Shown: positions 1 through 10,866 of the stretch, in pieces
Position numbering within the stretch: the first letter of the stretch is position 1
Layout: the number at the start of each line of letters is the position of its first letter
NCBI GenBank assembly: GCA_015039465.1
Contig: MU130548.1
Span: 64,294-128,293, forward strand
DNA length: 64,000 nt
DNA from: Phlegmacium glaucopus
Lineage: Eukaryota; Basidiomycota; Agaricomycetes; Agaricales; Cortinariaceae
Reading direction: 5' to 3'
The notes under the pieces: generated by a model
What the model was told of the DNA's origin: nothing
The model's database searches: none
What the model saw: the letters and a program-made list of their open reading frames with translations, nothing else
Made by a program: the position numbers and the translations under genes

Positions 1-1
1 A

Positions 2-703
2 GATGGCTGGACTCGCCACTATTTGACCCAAGAACAGTTCAGTACCATTTTTGACTCGGCTTCTGCAATCATTAATCTATCGCTTAATCAACTCTGCATT
101 CACCACCCCCGAGACCCGTTAGAAGTGATTAATCCCGTCAAATTGCTAAATTTGCGTTACCTTCGTATTCGTGGCCCCTGTTCTCCAGGATGTCGCCTTA
201 TATCCCTCTTGGACATACCTCAACTGCAGGCATTATCACTGCATAATGTCGACATTTTTGATTTCAACACGTTCTTCTCCACGGTACAATCTTTAACTCT
301 AGATTCTTGCGCTTTCGATGGACCAGAGATTAAGAATCTTATCCGTTCGTTCCCCTCGATCACTTCCCTCAGCGTCGACGAGTCGATACCAGACATTTTC
401 GGCCTTTTAGATCCCAACTCAGCGGGGCCAGAGTCATCCAAGGCTTGGCCCCAGTTGCAAACGGTGTCTGTGCGAGAGTTACAATGGATGGACATACCTC
501 ACCTCTGCAGCATGGTGTTCAATCGCATGAAAAGCGATAAACCTTTGAAACAAGTTCGTCTAGACCGACGTAGTCGCACGGTGCTGAGGACAAAGCACCG
601 TCTTGATTGGTTACAAAACCTTGTGCAAGTCGATAGTAATGATTGTGCAGAGACATGGCCACCTGACCTAGGGTATATAGACGAGCATGACCTTTTGGAG
701 TAA
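2..703 (+). CDS. F-box/LRR-type protein, 3' part only
   Basis: The frame is open from the left edge, with no start codon in view, and stops at TAA 701-703. The gene therefore begins outside the window. The visible ~233 residues carry loosely spaced leucine-rich strands of the kind LRYLRI, LQALSLHNVDI and VQSLTLDSC, which recur at LRR-like spacing. This pattern is typical of the large F-box/LRR families of Agaricomycetes, whose members usually act as substrate adaptors of SCF ubiquitin ligases. The F-box itself would lie upstream and cannot be seen, so the family call rests on LRR-like periodicity alone. The C-terminus is acidic (EHDLLE). No intron is needed in the visible part. Confidence 0.6.
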   Translation, partial: DGWTRHYLTQEQFSTIFDSASAIINLSLNQLCIHHPRDPLEVINPVKLLNLRYLRIRGPCSPGCRLISLLDIPQLQALSLHNVDIFDFNTFFSTVQSLTLDSCAFDGPEIKNLIRSFPSITSLSVDESIPDIFGLLDPNSAGPESSKAWPQLQTVSVRELQWMDIPHLCSMVFNRMKSDKPLKQVRLDRRSRTVLRTKHRLDWLQNLVQVDSNDCAETWPPDLGYIDEHDLLE

Positions 704-894
704 ATGACTTTGTCATGTTAAGGTCATATCTTAGTCATATGAGAAATTGTTTCAATGTATTTGCCTCCGATCCGTTGATCGTCTGTCAGCATCATATATC
801 CTCTCATGTTCCTCCTCTACATCGTGGTGACCAATCATTTCCTCCACGAACGATATATTCAACTCCATTCGCTGACTAGCAACGGTTGCTTATA

Positions 895-1865
895 ATGTCC
901 CGTTCTGTTAAGCTAACAGTGATCAACGATTTTGTTCGTTTTCCACGACTCCCCTTGCATATCGTTCCGGCACTGATAACACTCCAAGGTTTGCCCTAAC
1001 TGTTGCATTGGACAACATGAACTTCTCAACGCCATCACATACTGCAAGGAAAACTTGCACCTTCCCTTGAATTTCGAATTCGTTCATATGCCTTTCCGCC
1101 TCGTCAGTACCAATATCTTATCCGAGGATTCTCCCAAGGTCGAAAAAGTGGATTTCTACCGAAAACAACTTGGAGAGGATGGGTTCACGAAGATGAAGGA
1201 TGCTATTACAAAATGGGCAAACGAGAATGACGTCCCTATGTGCGTAAATATGCATTTCTTGAGGTTTTTTTTACATGCTTATTAGTGCTTTTTTACAGTA
1301 TATTCAAGGGTTTTATTAGCCAAACTACTCGCGCCCACCGTCTCTGCCAGAAAGCATACCAGATTGGCGGACAAGATCTCCAGATTCCCCTTCTTCGAAC
1401 CATTTACAAAGCACATATGGAAGAAGGACGAGATATTGCCGAAATAGCCGTCCTTGCTGATATAGCAGCAGACGCGGGTACAATGTCAAGGGAAGAGGTG
1501 AGCCTCATTATCTGAACATGACTTGGGACTTTTCAAAGTAGAAATTTAGGCTACTGCATTTCTTGAATCTGACGAGCTGGTGAAAGAGGTGGACGCAATG
1601 TGCGACGACGCTCGGTCTAAAGGGATAACGGGTGTGCCTGTTATCATCATTGATGGGAAGTGGGCGATTAGTGGTGGACAGTCGTCGGATGTATTTATCC
1701 AAGTGAGTTTTTCCTCCATTTAATCGCATAGAATTTAAATGACGGTCCCTGACGCTATCGTGTTAGATTTTTAAGAAACTTGCTGCAGCGAGGGGTAGTG
1801 CTTCTCCCCCGCCGTTGTCAGGACCTGAAGAAAATGTAATTGGGGCAACTGTGTTAACTACTTGA
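895..1865 (+). CDS. DsbA/FrnE-like thioredoxin-fold oxidoreductase
   Basis: The gene has five exons (895-933, 989-1239, 1299-1497, 1550-1702, 1767-1865) and encodes 246 residues, the usual size for FrnE-type DSBA proteins. Exon 1 gives MSRSVKLTVINDF. Intron 1 then falls just before VCPNCCIG, so the catalytic CxxC (C15-P-N-C18) opens exon 2. Helical-insertion motifs follow (TTRAHRLCQKAYQ), then the cis-proline motif GVPVIIIDGKWAISGGQ, characteristic of DsbA-like folds. The predicted role is a cytosolic thiol-disulfide oxidoreductase or isomerase; the substrate is unknown. The start is the first ATG in frame and gives the conserved N-terminal beta strand. Intron 1 uses the unusual donor GTTCGT, but no other splice restores the CxxC. 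Confidence 0.85.
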
Positions 1866-2222
1866 AAGTAATTTGGAAACCCCAGGTTGGAACGGATGCT
1901 TTCTTTTTTTATATCCTATGCGATGCGATTCTGCTATGTTGTCTTTTGGCTGTTCAGTGTTTCTGATTGTAAATCCTTTATCGCGGGCTTTTAAATTGTA
2001 GGGACGGCACATGCCGACATTATAAGGATGACATCAAGTTCTGAAGAACTCTCAAAAGCGTGCCTCAACTACGGCCAGACGATTACATGTAATATATTAT
2101 AGAAATTGACCAATCAACCAGAATTCTAGGGTATCTATATAACTTATGTGAATCACGAAGAAATAATAGAAGTATACATGTACAGAAAACAAATGCCCGC
2201 CTCACACTCGCCACTTTCTTGA
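1866..2222. other. Intergenic, convergent 3' ends
   Basis: This stretch lies between the converging oxidoreductase (+) and C2-protein (-) genes. I see no ORF, RNA gene or repeat in it. It is AT-rich and probably holds only the two 3' UTRs. Confidence 0.6.
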
Positions 2223-4524
2223 TTAGAGGTTTAATTCACGATCCAATTCCATTGCCAACTCCAAATCTTTCAGCTCTTGCTCTCTCCTCTTCGCAGCATC
2301 TTGTTCCACCTTCCGTAAAGCTTCGACGCGCGCTGTATTAGGCACCACTACTGCTGGTGGGGGCGAAGGAACTTGCGCGGGAGTGGCCATAGTCGGTGCA
2401 GGAGGGGGAGGGAGAGGCGTGAGAGTGGCCACAGCCGGCGCAGGAGGAGGGGGAGGGAGTGGCGTGGGAGTGGCGATAGCCGGTGCAAGAGGAGGAGGGA
2501 GAGGAGGAGGAGGGAGAGGACTTTCCTTCACAGACCCTGGTGGAAGAGGAAGCGGTGTCTGGTAACGCGCCAGGTGATGAGGATCAGGCGCTTCTTCATA
2601 TTCACTTTGGTTATTGCTGGCAGGGTTCATTCGTGGTGGTAGTGGCGGTTGGTAGTACGATGATGATTCAGGCCGTCCACCGAGGCCTGGTCGCATGAAT
2701 GATGAAGGTTCGTGATGCCCATAAGGTTCCATGACAACAACAGGGATCGTGGGCATTGGGAAGGCGAGAGGTCCAGAAGGAACATTAGTAGCACTACCCC
2801 CCATACCTGTGTTATAAGGGAGAGAAGGCCCACTGGGGCCTTGGAGTGATGTAACATAGTTTGCATAACCAGAGGTCTGGGCGGTGTTAACGGGAGGTGC
2901 GTATGAATACGCCCGTCCATCAGGCGCTTGTTGGTGCCCAGGTATAAACGTGCCACTTCCCCCAGTGTATGAGTCTGTTGGTACAGAATGATCGATTTTT
3001 GAAGCTGGTGCGGGGGAATACGTTAAATATGGCCCTAGTTGACTCTCTGGTAAATATACGCTACCGTTACCAGCGTATTGGTTTGGGGGTGAGGCAGAAA
3101 CGGGAACGCTGGAATGTGAAGGTCCGGAGACCTGTAATGATACGGTAGGTGGGACTGGAGAATACGCCCGTCCACCTGACGTTTGTGGGTGTTGACCCCC
3201 TGATACAAGTGTGCCACTACCTCCGGTGTAAGGGTTTAAAGATACAGCACCATCGTGATTGGGAGAGTACGATCGTCCATCAGGCCCTGGCTGATTTTCC
3301 ATAAATGCACCGGGTGGAACGGGAGAATATGCTCGTCCGCCATGCGCCTGTTGATATTGTTGCGCAGCTGTATAAGCGCCGCTACCCCCGGTGTATGGGT
3401 TCAGAGATGAAGGGCCATCAATATTTGACAATCCAGTCTGCACAGGTGTGTATGTGCCACTGCCCCCAGTGTACGGGTTTGGTGGTGAAAGAGAAACATC
3501 AGGGGTAGTGCTATGTAGTCTGTTGTTAGAAGAAGTTGAAGATTCAGATGGGGTGCGACTGTGCCCAAAATCACGCCGTTGGCCGGCGTTCGAAATTGGT
3601 ATTGGAGATGAAGGTCCTCCTGAACCTGGACGTAGGACGGAGGGTAGCACAGCAAGTGGCGGTGAGAGTGACCTCAGGTCCCGTGTATTTAGTAGAGCAG
3701 CACTGCTATGCACAGGTTCATCCGCAAGTGAAGCAGGCAAAGAGTCATTTTTTCGTATAGCATTATAAAGGTGAGGTGATGTTGGATTAGATTGATCGCG
3801 AAGTTGTGAAGGTTGTTTAGGAGGGAAACTAGACGGGCCTGCAGCGTTTTTCTGGACAGGACGAGACAAGCGGTTGGATGGAGAGAGCTTGGAAGGTCGC
3901 CTACCAAGTGTATTTTCCTGTACAGGTGCCAGGCGTTTGTTTTTTGGTGCTGCAATGGGGACAGGTGCTTTGGCATAATATGTCATCTCGAGATAGATAT
4001 CACCACGTATGACGCCATCTATATCCAGACTAACCCAGTCTATCCAAAAATTGTTAAGTAGCAAAAGCACCGTCAGCAAAGTATAATACGCACCGTCAAA
4101 TTCGCCTGTGTTGAGGGTATCCGAGATATCCACCGTCGCTTTACCCAAAAGATCTTCGCTCTTGGATTCTTGAGAATAGCATGCCACCTCTAGTTTCCTA
4201 TTCTTCCCTCCAGGACCATTGCCTTTCAACACTGTGAATCGAACTTCGCTATCCCATTCTGGGTGTTGGCCGCCCCTGACATCCACATGGCTCCGTTTCT
4301 GTACACCTGTGATTTAAATGATTAGCATCCTAGGTAATGTTGGATCCAAGTTTGATTACAGCGATCGGGCTACTATATCAGAACTCACCATTTAGAGTAG
4401 CTTGGGCGACTACATCCTGTTTTCTGAATGAGTGTTTATCATTCAAATTCCTCGCTTTGAGGAGGACTATAATCAGAGTACCAAGCTCCGAATCCTTATC
4501 AGGTTTCTCTGTTGCTTTGGACAT
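2223..4524 (-). CDS. C2-domain protein with proline-rich repetitive tail (Inn1/Fic1-like)
   Basis: Three exons on the minus strand (4524-4389, 4306-4094, 4039-2223) encode 721 residues. The first ~135 residues form a C2 domain: GTLIIVLLKARNLNDKHSF, then the QHPEWDSEVRF strand, then WVSLDIDGVIRGDIYLEMTYY. The remainder is predicted disordered and rich in Pro, Ser, Gly and Tyr. It carries copies of NPYTGGSG, a G-x-RAYSPVPP motif and polyproline runs (PLPPPPPAPA), then ends in a charged helix (ALRKVEQDAAKRREQELK). An N-terminal C2 plus PxxP-rich tail is the architecture of Inn1 (budding yeast) and Fic1 (fission yeast), which act with F-BAR proteins at the cytokinetic ring. That function is inferred from architecture alone. 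Many long ORFs on the opposite strand here are shadows of the proline-rich sequence. Confidence 0.8.
2880..3490 (-). repeat. In-frame YTGGSG / RAYSP repeat tract
   Basis: Within the C2-domain gene the motif YTGGSG occurs four times, with a fifth degenerate copy (QYAGNGSVY). It alternates with GRAYSPVPP-like motifs, so the unit is roughly 45-60 codons and imperfect. All copies stay in frame, which indicates selection at the protein level. Confidence 0.75.
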
Positions 4525-5169
4525 TGAGTTTTGATATCAATTCGTAAGTAGAGGATAGATATGGAGGACATTTAATCCAACATTCCTTATCTTTTAAGAG
4601 TCGATGCTGTGAAGGCTGATGCTATCCTGATGCGGTGAACCCCAAGAATAACCGTAGATATGATACGAAGTCAAGATTCCAGACTCAGTTGTGATCCTGT
4701 GCCTATTGCGACCTTGCAACCGGGTTCTGCCAGGACCGTGGGAAAGGAAGAACAGCATCAAGGAGTCAGTGTAATAAATCGGGTGGAAAGGTTTTTAATA
4801 AATTTGGTTAAGAAGTTGGTTAGCATGAGAACTGTGGTACAAAATACGCTATACCGGACCGTAACAGCGGTCCGTGAGTGTTCCTTCATTCAAATCTAAA
4901 TTTGAGCAGCTGGTAAGTAATACGGCTCCGAGGTTCCATAAATTTGCAACGAATTGATACACAGATACAAGGTGATACTGGGTGATATAGGGTGATATAC
5001 CCTTCCGCTCAGACCTGCTCAGACTTGTATTCTTATAGGCCTGTAACCGGACCGTCAAAATGGGCAATCGACGCTTTGCCCATTTTGACGATCTGTCACA
5101 GGTCTACTCCAGAGAAATATAGATTTATGATGTAACTTCTATAAGTTCTATTATTATGTGTGTTGCCTT
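4525..5169. other. Intergenic with hairpin-forming sequence
   Basis: No coding exon is apparent. The stretch holds several small palindromes, including CGGACCG-TAACAG-CGGTCCG near 4855-4874 and the 15-bp-arm hairpin at 5053-5090. A GGTGATA-type direct repeat lies near 4970-5000. These features suggest decayed mobile DNA, but no complete element with target duplications could be defined here. Confidence 0.5.
5053..5090. repeat. Perfect 15-bp inverted repeat, 8-nt loop
   Basis: Arm CGTCAAAATGGGCAA at 5053-5067 pairs perfectly with 5076-5090 around the loop TCGACGCT. A T-run does not follow, so a simple terminator is unlikely. It lies 80 bp outside the neighbouring transposon. Confidence 0.8.
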
Positions 5170-6493
5170 AGGACCCCCGAAAGTCCTGCAAAAGGATAGA
5201 TACTAAAAACACCAATTTCCAGATTCTTGTCCGGACCGATTTTAAGAAAGTTGGTCCGGATTTTATCTGGCCTAAGTCAAAATTTCAGAACATTGTCCAG
5301 ATTATTAATCTCGGCTCCAGATGTTAGGGAGAGATCCGGCGGAGAATAAAATCGGAGTCAAAAAACCTGAACAAAACGTCTGCAAGACTTCTCTCCCTAA
5401 CATCTGGTGCATTTCGATCACAAAGGGTACCGATGCTCAATCAGTCACAATAGTCACACATTGTGTCAATAATAATCACTATCTCTTGACCCCTTTCCCA
5501 TTGTTCATCTTGGTGATGGACACCATATTCCTTGATAATTTATTCCTTGATGAAATGCTTACATTTCCGAGTGAAGAAGACCCAAGTCTTCAAGCCTCCG
5601 AAGAAGATCCCGAAGCAGAGAATGATGATGTGAATGGATTTTTGACCACTGATGACAAAGAAGACCTCTCTGATATCTCAGTCAAAAATACACGTTCAAA
5701 GAAGGAGAAGCTAGAAACAACATTTGCGCTGATACTTCTCGAAGAAAGGAGACCCGGGAGGCGGCATCATATCTATTTGAGGAAGACAGACGCCATCTAT
5801 GTATGAGAGAAGATTGCACTGATGCTTAGCAAATGTCACAACGTGACTCATCGGTACCCTTACTGACCGAACTGCACCAGACGTTATAGGGCACATCTCT
5901 ACCATCAAACTTTTCCTGTTTTTTTGCCTCCGACTTTAAACTCCGTCGGATCCAGAGAGATCGTGCCCTATAACGGCGGGAACGAGACTACAGATTATGT
6001 ATCTAGCCGTTTATAGGGCCAAAATCTGTCCAGATTGGACTTGTCCTCAGCCTTTTCTCCTTTCCTGAAGCCCTTCATCATCTTTTTAGCTGAGCTTTCC
6101 CCCTTATCAAGTGCGCCAGAAACCATAAGAACTAGCAGGTCTGCCAAAAAGAGAGAGGGTTGTTTGTGTTTGACACCACATCTCAGTTATGCTTGGGTTT
6201 GTTATTTAGTCTGTGGGTACTTGATCCAAATAGTAAAATGAAAATAATACTGGAGCACCATGGTGAAGTTCTGGCTTGAGCTGACCTTGACTCCAAGGCA
6301 AGTTAACCAACTCACCATCTATGTCTGGTTATGTATCTAGATGTGTCTAGCCTGTCAATCCATCATCACAATCTGTGTATCTGGCATTTTGCTGATCCTG
6401 CCAAAAATTTGTCCGGTTTGTATCTAGCACCCTCATTTCCAGAATTTGTGTCCGGATCGATATCTATCCTTTTGCAGGACTTTCGGGGGTCCT
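5170..6493. mobile_element. DNA transposon with 33-bp TIRs and 8-bp TSD (GTTGCCTT)
   Basis: The element has perfect 33-bp terminal inverted repeats at 5170-5202 and 6461-6493, starting AGGACCCCCGAAAGTCC. It is flanked on both sides by the 8-bp duplication GTTGCCTT (5162-5169 and 6494-6501). The first 18 bp of the TIR are partly self-complementary (AGGAC...GTCCT). The interior carries two more inverted repeats (5317-5333 with 5391-5407; 5882-5900 with 5956-5975) and one acidic ORF that I cannot recognise. No intact transposase is visible, so it is probably non-autonomous or decayed. An 8-bp TSD fits hAT, P, Merlin or MULE-like superfamilies; the TIR start does not decide between them. A second, shorter relative is at 48844-49127. 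Confidence 0.85.
5515..5806 (+). other. Acidic ORF inside the transposon, unknown
   Basis: From the ATG at 5515 the frame encodes about 96 residues (MDTIFLDNLFLDEMLTFPSE...), very rich in Asp and Glu, with a basic patch RSKKEK. The frame is open upstream to 5321. It could be a fragment of the element's own protein, because acidic N-termini occur in some transposases. I see no DDE or zinc-binding motif, so no function is assigned. Confidence 0.3.
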
Positions 6494-6501
6494 GTTGCCT
6501 T

Positions 6502-6886
6502 GTGTTCCTTGCTGCCGCATGTTAAGATGTTAGGGCCGTATTTTTGACTCCGCTTATTACGGCACAACACAAATACGTCTAGTGCCGTAGTGCCGCACAA
6601 GACTATTAGTCCAAGTATCTAGCACCAGTTTCATTTTCGCTGTGGGCGATTCTTCTCCAGAGCTCCAATCCTTGCTAGTATTGTCCCTTTACGACATCTA
6701 CCAACTTCTAAAGTGGAGTATAGCCTTTGAGAGAGGGAAAGAATGCATATATGAGAGCCGTATAAAGCAGGGATCGGCAACGGAACGAATAGTAGCCGCA
6801 AAAATCTTGCAGATCCACATCTAAAAATATGATCAGCGAAAGGTATAACTCTTAGCCTTCCCCTCCATTAGTAAGTACCCCACCAG
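6502..6886. other. Intergenic upstream of the left ABC copy
   Basis: No gene is recognisable. Homology between the two ABC copies begins only about 17 bp before the ATG (TAAGTACCCCA is shared), so this stretch was not part of the duplicated unit. It contains short inverted pieces around TACGGCAC / GTGCCGTA. Confidence 0.5.
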
Positions 6887-9800
6887 ATGGCTGCTATCGA
6901 GGAGAAACAGTATGCAGACCCACAGTCTCGTCCCGTCGATGTACAACTCGATGAGGGAGACATAAAGGTCAGAACAAGAACCAGTTGGTGGAAAATATGG
7001 TAAATCCGTTTAATATTTATCAATCACCTACCTTTATCTGACCTACTTAATTCATTAGGATACCCCAGCATTTGCCACCACCACCTCCAACATCCTTGGA
7101 GGATGCTCTTGTACGTCTCCGCTGCTTCGACCCCATTCTTTGCTCAGAGTTGCTCAGGAAATTCCCCTGGCGAAAGCGTCCCTGTTTTCTATCCTGACTT
7201 ACGCATGGGTAAACCCAATGATGGTAAACTTCTAATTCTCCTGGAATGTTGGTCATGGTTCAAGCTCAAACGAGATACAGACTCTAGGCTACCAAAGAAC
7301 CCTGCAAGCATCGGATCTATGGAAATTAGATGAAGCTCGTGCCGCTACAGTTCTCTCAGCAAAATTTGACGAATCCTGGGAACGTAGAAAGTCCGAAGCC
7401 GACGCTTGGAATGCCCGTTTAGAAAAGGGACTCATTAGGCCATCATTTATCTCGCGTTCATCTTGGGTTTTCCAAGCACTTTTATCTGGGAATGATTACG
7501 CCCGCAAGTTTGCCTTTTTAGAAGAGAGGTGGCGCAAGATTGATGGCAAGAAGCGCCCTAGCATTGCTTTCGCTCTCAACGATACCTTAGGGTCCTTCTT
7601 TTGGATCGGAGGCATGTTCAAGGTTTGTGTTCAATTTTGTTAGTCCTCATTATTCTTAGATGACATTTACCTCAGGTTTTTGGTGATACTGCACAACTTA
7701 TGGGTCCATTGGTGGTCAAAGTGAGTTCCGTTGTTACAAGCGGAAACTATTTTGACTTGTATGAACAGGCGATTATTAATTTCGCGAAAGCAAGGCAGAC
7801 AGCCAAAGCCAACCATGAACCTGAACCCAATCTTGGCATAGGTGTGGTGATGGCAATTGGCCTTTTTTTGGTAACAGTCTGTGCCAGCATTGGCCAACAT
7901 CAGGTTGGTCGTACATAATGAATTGTCTGCTTCAGAGCATAACTCATAATTTCGTAAAGTTCTTCTGGCGTTCAATGGTAACTGGCGTACTTGCACGAGC
8001 TACTCTCATAAAGTCTATTTATTATCGAGGAGTCCATCTGACTGAGAAGTCTCGCACAAGGCTTTCGAATTCCGATATAATGAATCACATATCTACCGAC
8101 GTAGGTCAAACGGTCACAACTTGGTCATGTTCTCACCATCTCTTCAGGTCAGCCGAATAGATTCTTGTGCCCAGTGGTTTGTGAGTTTTGAATTAATTTA
8201 CCTCACCCTTCCTTTTATTTATATTTCGCTGTTCCAATAGCACGCAGGTAAAGTCGGATGGTTGAGATAACTCTCCTGCATCTTGTTCATTCTGTCTCGC
8301 CGAACGTCTAGTATGGACGGCACCTATTCAGATCACGATCTGCTTGATCATATTGCTCGTCCAAGTGCGTTCATGATTTGTTTCACAACCTGATCATTAA
8401 CGACACCTATCTCTCCAGCTGGGTCCCTCCGCACTTGCTGGATTTTCTCTGTTCGTCGTCCTTGTTCCCTTGCAAGAGCGTGTGATGGCACAGCAATTTC
8501 AAATTCGAAAGAAGTCTATGAAGTATACCGACCAACGTGCAAAAACGCTGCTTGAGGTGCTAGGTAAGGAAAGGCTCTTGTAACTACAAACAACCCTCGA
8601 TGAATTTGCTTCCATTTTTAGGATCAATGCGAATTGTCAAGTATTTTTCCTATGAGTCATCATTCTTGAAGAGTGAGTTATAGTTTCACTAGACCGTTTG
8701 CAATTTCCCATGTCAACTTGAATGATTAATCAGGAATCTATGAGATCAGAGCGAATGAACTCGCAGCCATCAAGGCTATTCTTATCACGCAATCAGCTAA
8801 GTACGTAGCTATGATCAATAAATACATTAATGACGAACTCAATCTCTAAATCCTTCAGTATGGCGTTGGCTTTCTCACTTCCGGTTCTCGCTGCATCTCT
8901 CGCATTTGTCACCTATACTCATGTAACTCCTGGGTTTGATGTTGCGGTGATCTTTGCCTCCCTCAGTCTATTCCAGGTAAGGGTTTCCTCTCTTATAAAC
9001 ATATTTAGCTATAGTCTCATAAATAATCCATGTTAGTTACTCCGACAATCTATGATATTCTTTCCCCGTGGGTTATCTGCTACTGCAGATGCCAGAAATG
9101 CTGTTGCTCGTCTTTATTTGGTCTTCAATGCTGAAATACGTACTGGTGCCTCACTAGTTATCGATGATAGTCTACATATGGCCGTGCAAGTCGAAAACGC
9201 GACATTTGAATGGGAAGAAGCCCTACCGACCGAGAGTAACGAGGATCACAGTGATGAGAAGGGAACGCCTCAGCCGGACCTCCCGTTTCGAGTGCACAAC
9301 ATCACTATGGATGTACAACGTGGAACTCTAGTTGCAGTCGTTGGTCGTGTTGGTTCTGGAAAGTCGAGTCTCCTCTCCGGCCTCATTGGGGAAATGAGGA
9401 AGGTATCTGGTAGTGTTACCTTCGGTGGACGTGTCGCATATTGTTCTCAAACTGCATGGATTCAAAACGCAACCTTGGTATGTCGGTCCCACCAGAATCA
9501 TGATTTGTAATTGTGTAATCTGTGACTTATTTCAGAGAGACAACATACTCTTTGGACAAGAATTTGATGAAGAGAGATACTGGCGGGTAGTCGAAAATTG
9601 TTCACTCCTCCCTGATTTAGAGCTGTTGCCCGATAGTGATTTGACTGAGGTAAGTTCATCACTTCTATGGATGTTCGTTTTAACCTTATTTCTCAATAGA
9701 TCGGTGAAAAAGGCGTCAATCTTAGTGGAGGTCAAAGGCAACGTGTAAGCTTTTATGCTCATTGATAGTTAAACACATTAAGTTCAAGTTGACATAGATC

Positions 9801-10030
9801 AACATGGCTCGGGCTCTCTACTACAATGCTGACATCGTCATTTTGGACGACTCGTTATCTGCTGGTGAACCTTGCTTCAGATATCACGTTCCGGTCACTA
9901 CTAACATCATTCAAAGTTGATGCCCATGTTGGAAAATCTCTATTCCACGACGCCATTCTTGGAGCCCTTCGCAAGCAAGGAAAGACAGTGATATTCGTCA
10001 CCCATGCATTACATTTTTTGTCTTACTGTG

Positions 10031-10130
10031 NNNNNNNNNNNNNNNNNNNNNNNNNNNNNNNNNNNNNNNNNNNNNNNNNNNNNNNNNNNNNNNNNNNNNN
10101 NNNNNNNNNNNNNNNNNNNNNNNNNNNNNN
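10031..10130. other. Assembly gap (100 N)
   Basis: A run of exactly 100 N lies inside the left ABC copy just after the [12 protein letters not shown] segment. The round size suggests a scaffolding gap of unknown true length. Confidence 0.99.
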
Positions 10131-10866
10131 AGAATGGCCATTTCAAGCTACTCACTATCTATGTCCTTTCCAAAAACTCCGATGATACGTCCCATAGGCT
10201 ATTGATAAAGTCAGCATCGTAGACTGAATTGGGAAAAGGAGAGCTCACTGTGGTATCAAAGAAGGACATTGGCGCATAGAAGATGTGATACACACCAGAA
10301 TGATGTAGGTTGCGAGAAACAAAATAGGAGAAAGTGTCGGTACAAAAGCCCCTAGACATATGAAGGTCAACTTTTAATGGTTAAACGATGCAACTGGCGC
10401 ATGCAAGGAAGTCAAATCATCAACTCATACACTTTAGTGTGGTGGCAGGCAAAGTGAGAACGCTTTCACCGATTAACCCATCCAAATGATATCAAGCTGA
10501 TGGAATGACAGTCGATTCCACCGTAACTTCTCATTTTATCAAATTTTGTATGCCTCTTTAGGAATATCGCAATCGATCTTCACTCTTTTAGTGTATGCGC
10601 CAGTTGCATCTTTCAACCATTAAAATTTGACCTTCATATGTCTAGCGGCTTTTGTACCGACACTTTCTCCTATTTTGTTTCTCGCAACCTACATCATTCT
10701 GGTGTATATCGCATCTTCTATGCGCCAATGTCCTTTTTTGATACCACGGTGAGCTCTCCTCTTCGCAATTCAGTCTACGATGCTGACTTTATCAATAGCC
10801 TATGGGACGTATCATTGGAGTTTTTGGAAAGGACATAGATAGTGAGTAGCTTGAAATGGCCATTCT
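10131..10866. repeat. Imperfect inverted repeat beside the gap
   Basis: Bases 10131-10400 are a ~95% identical reverse complement of about 10596-10866, separated by ~195 bp of normal gene sequence. Both arms encode the TMD2 segment with [17 protein letters not shown] and APMSFFDTT. The right-hand arm matches the other ABC copy. The left-hand arm carries its own substitutions (for example RIFYAP to HIFYAP and SPLRNS to SPFPNS), so it is not a simple copy of the neighbouring exon. Confidence 0.85.

Noticed and set aside
2373..3768. Several plus-strand ORFs over the C2-domain gene
   Set aside because: They are antisense shadows of the proline/glycine-rich coding sequence, with no family features or splice context.
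9826..10222. Two ORFs reading through the N-run
   Set aside because: They are artefacts of translating 100 N; the real exon stops at the gap.
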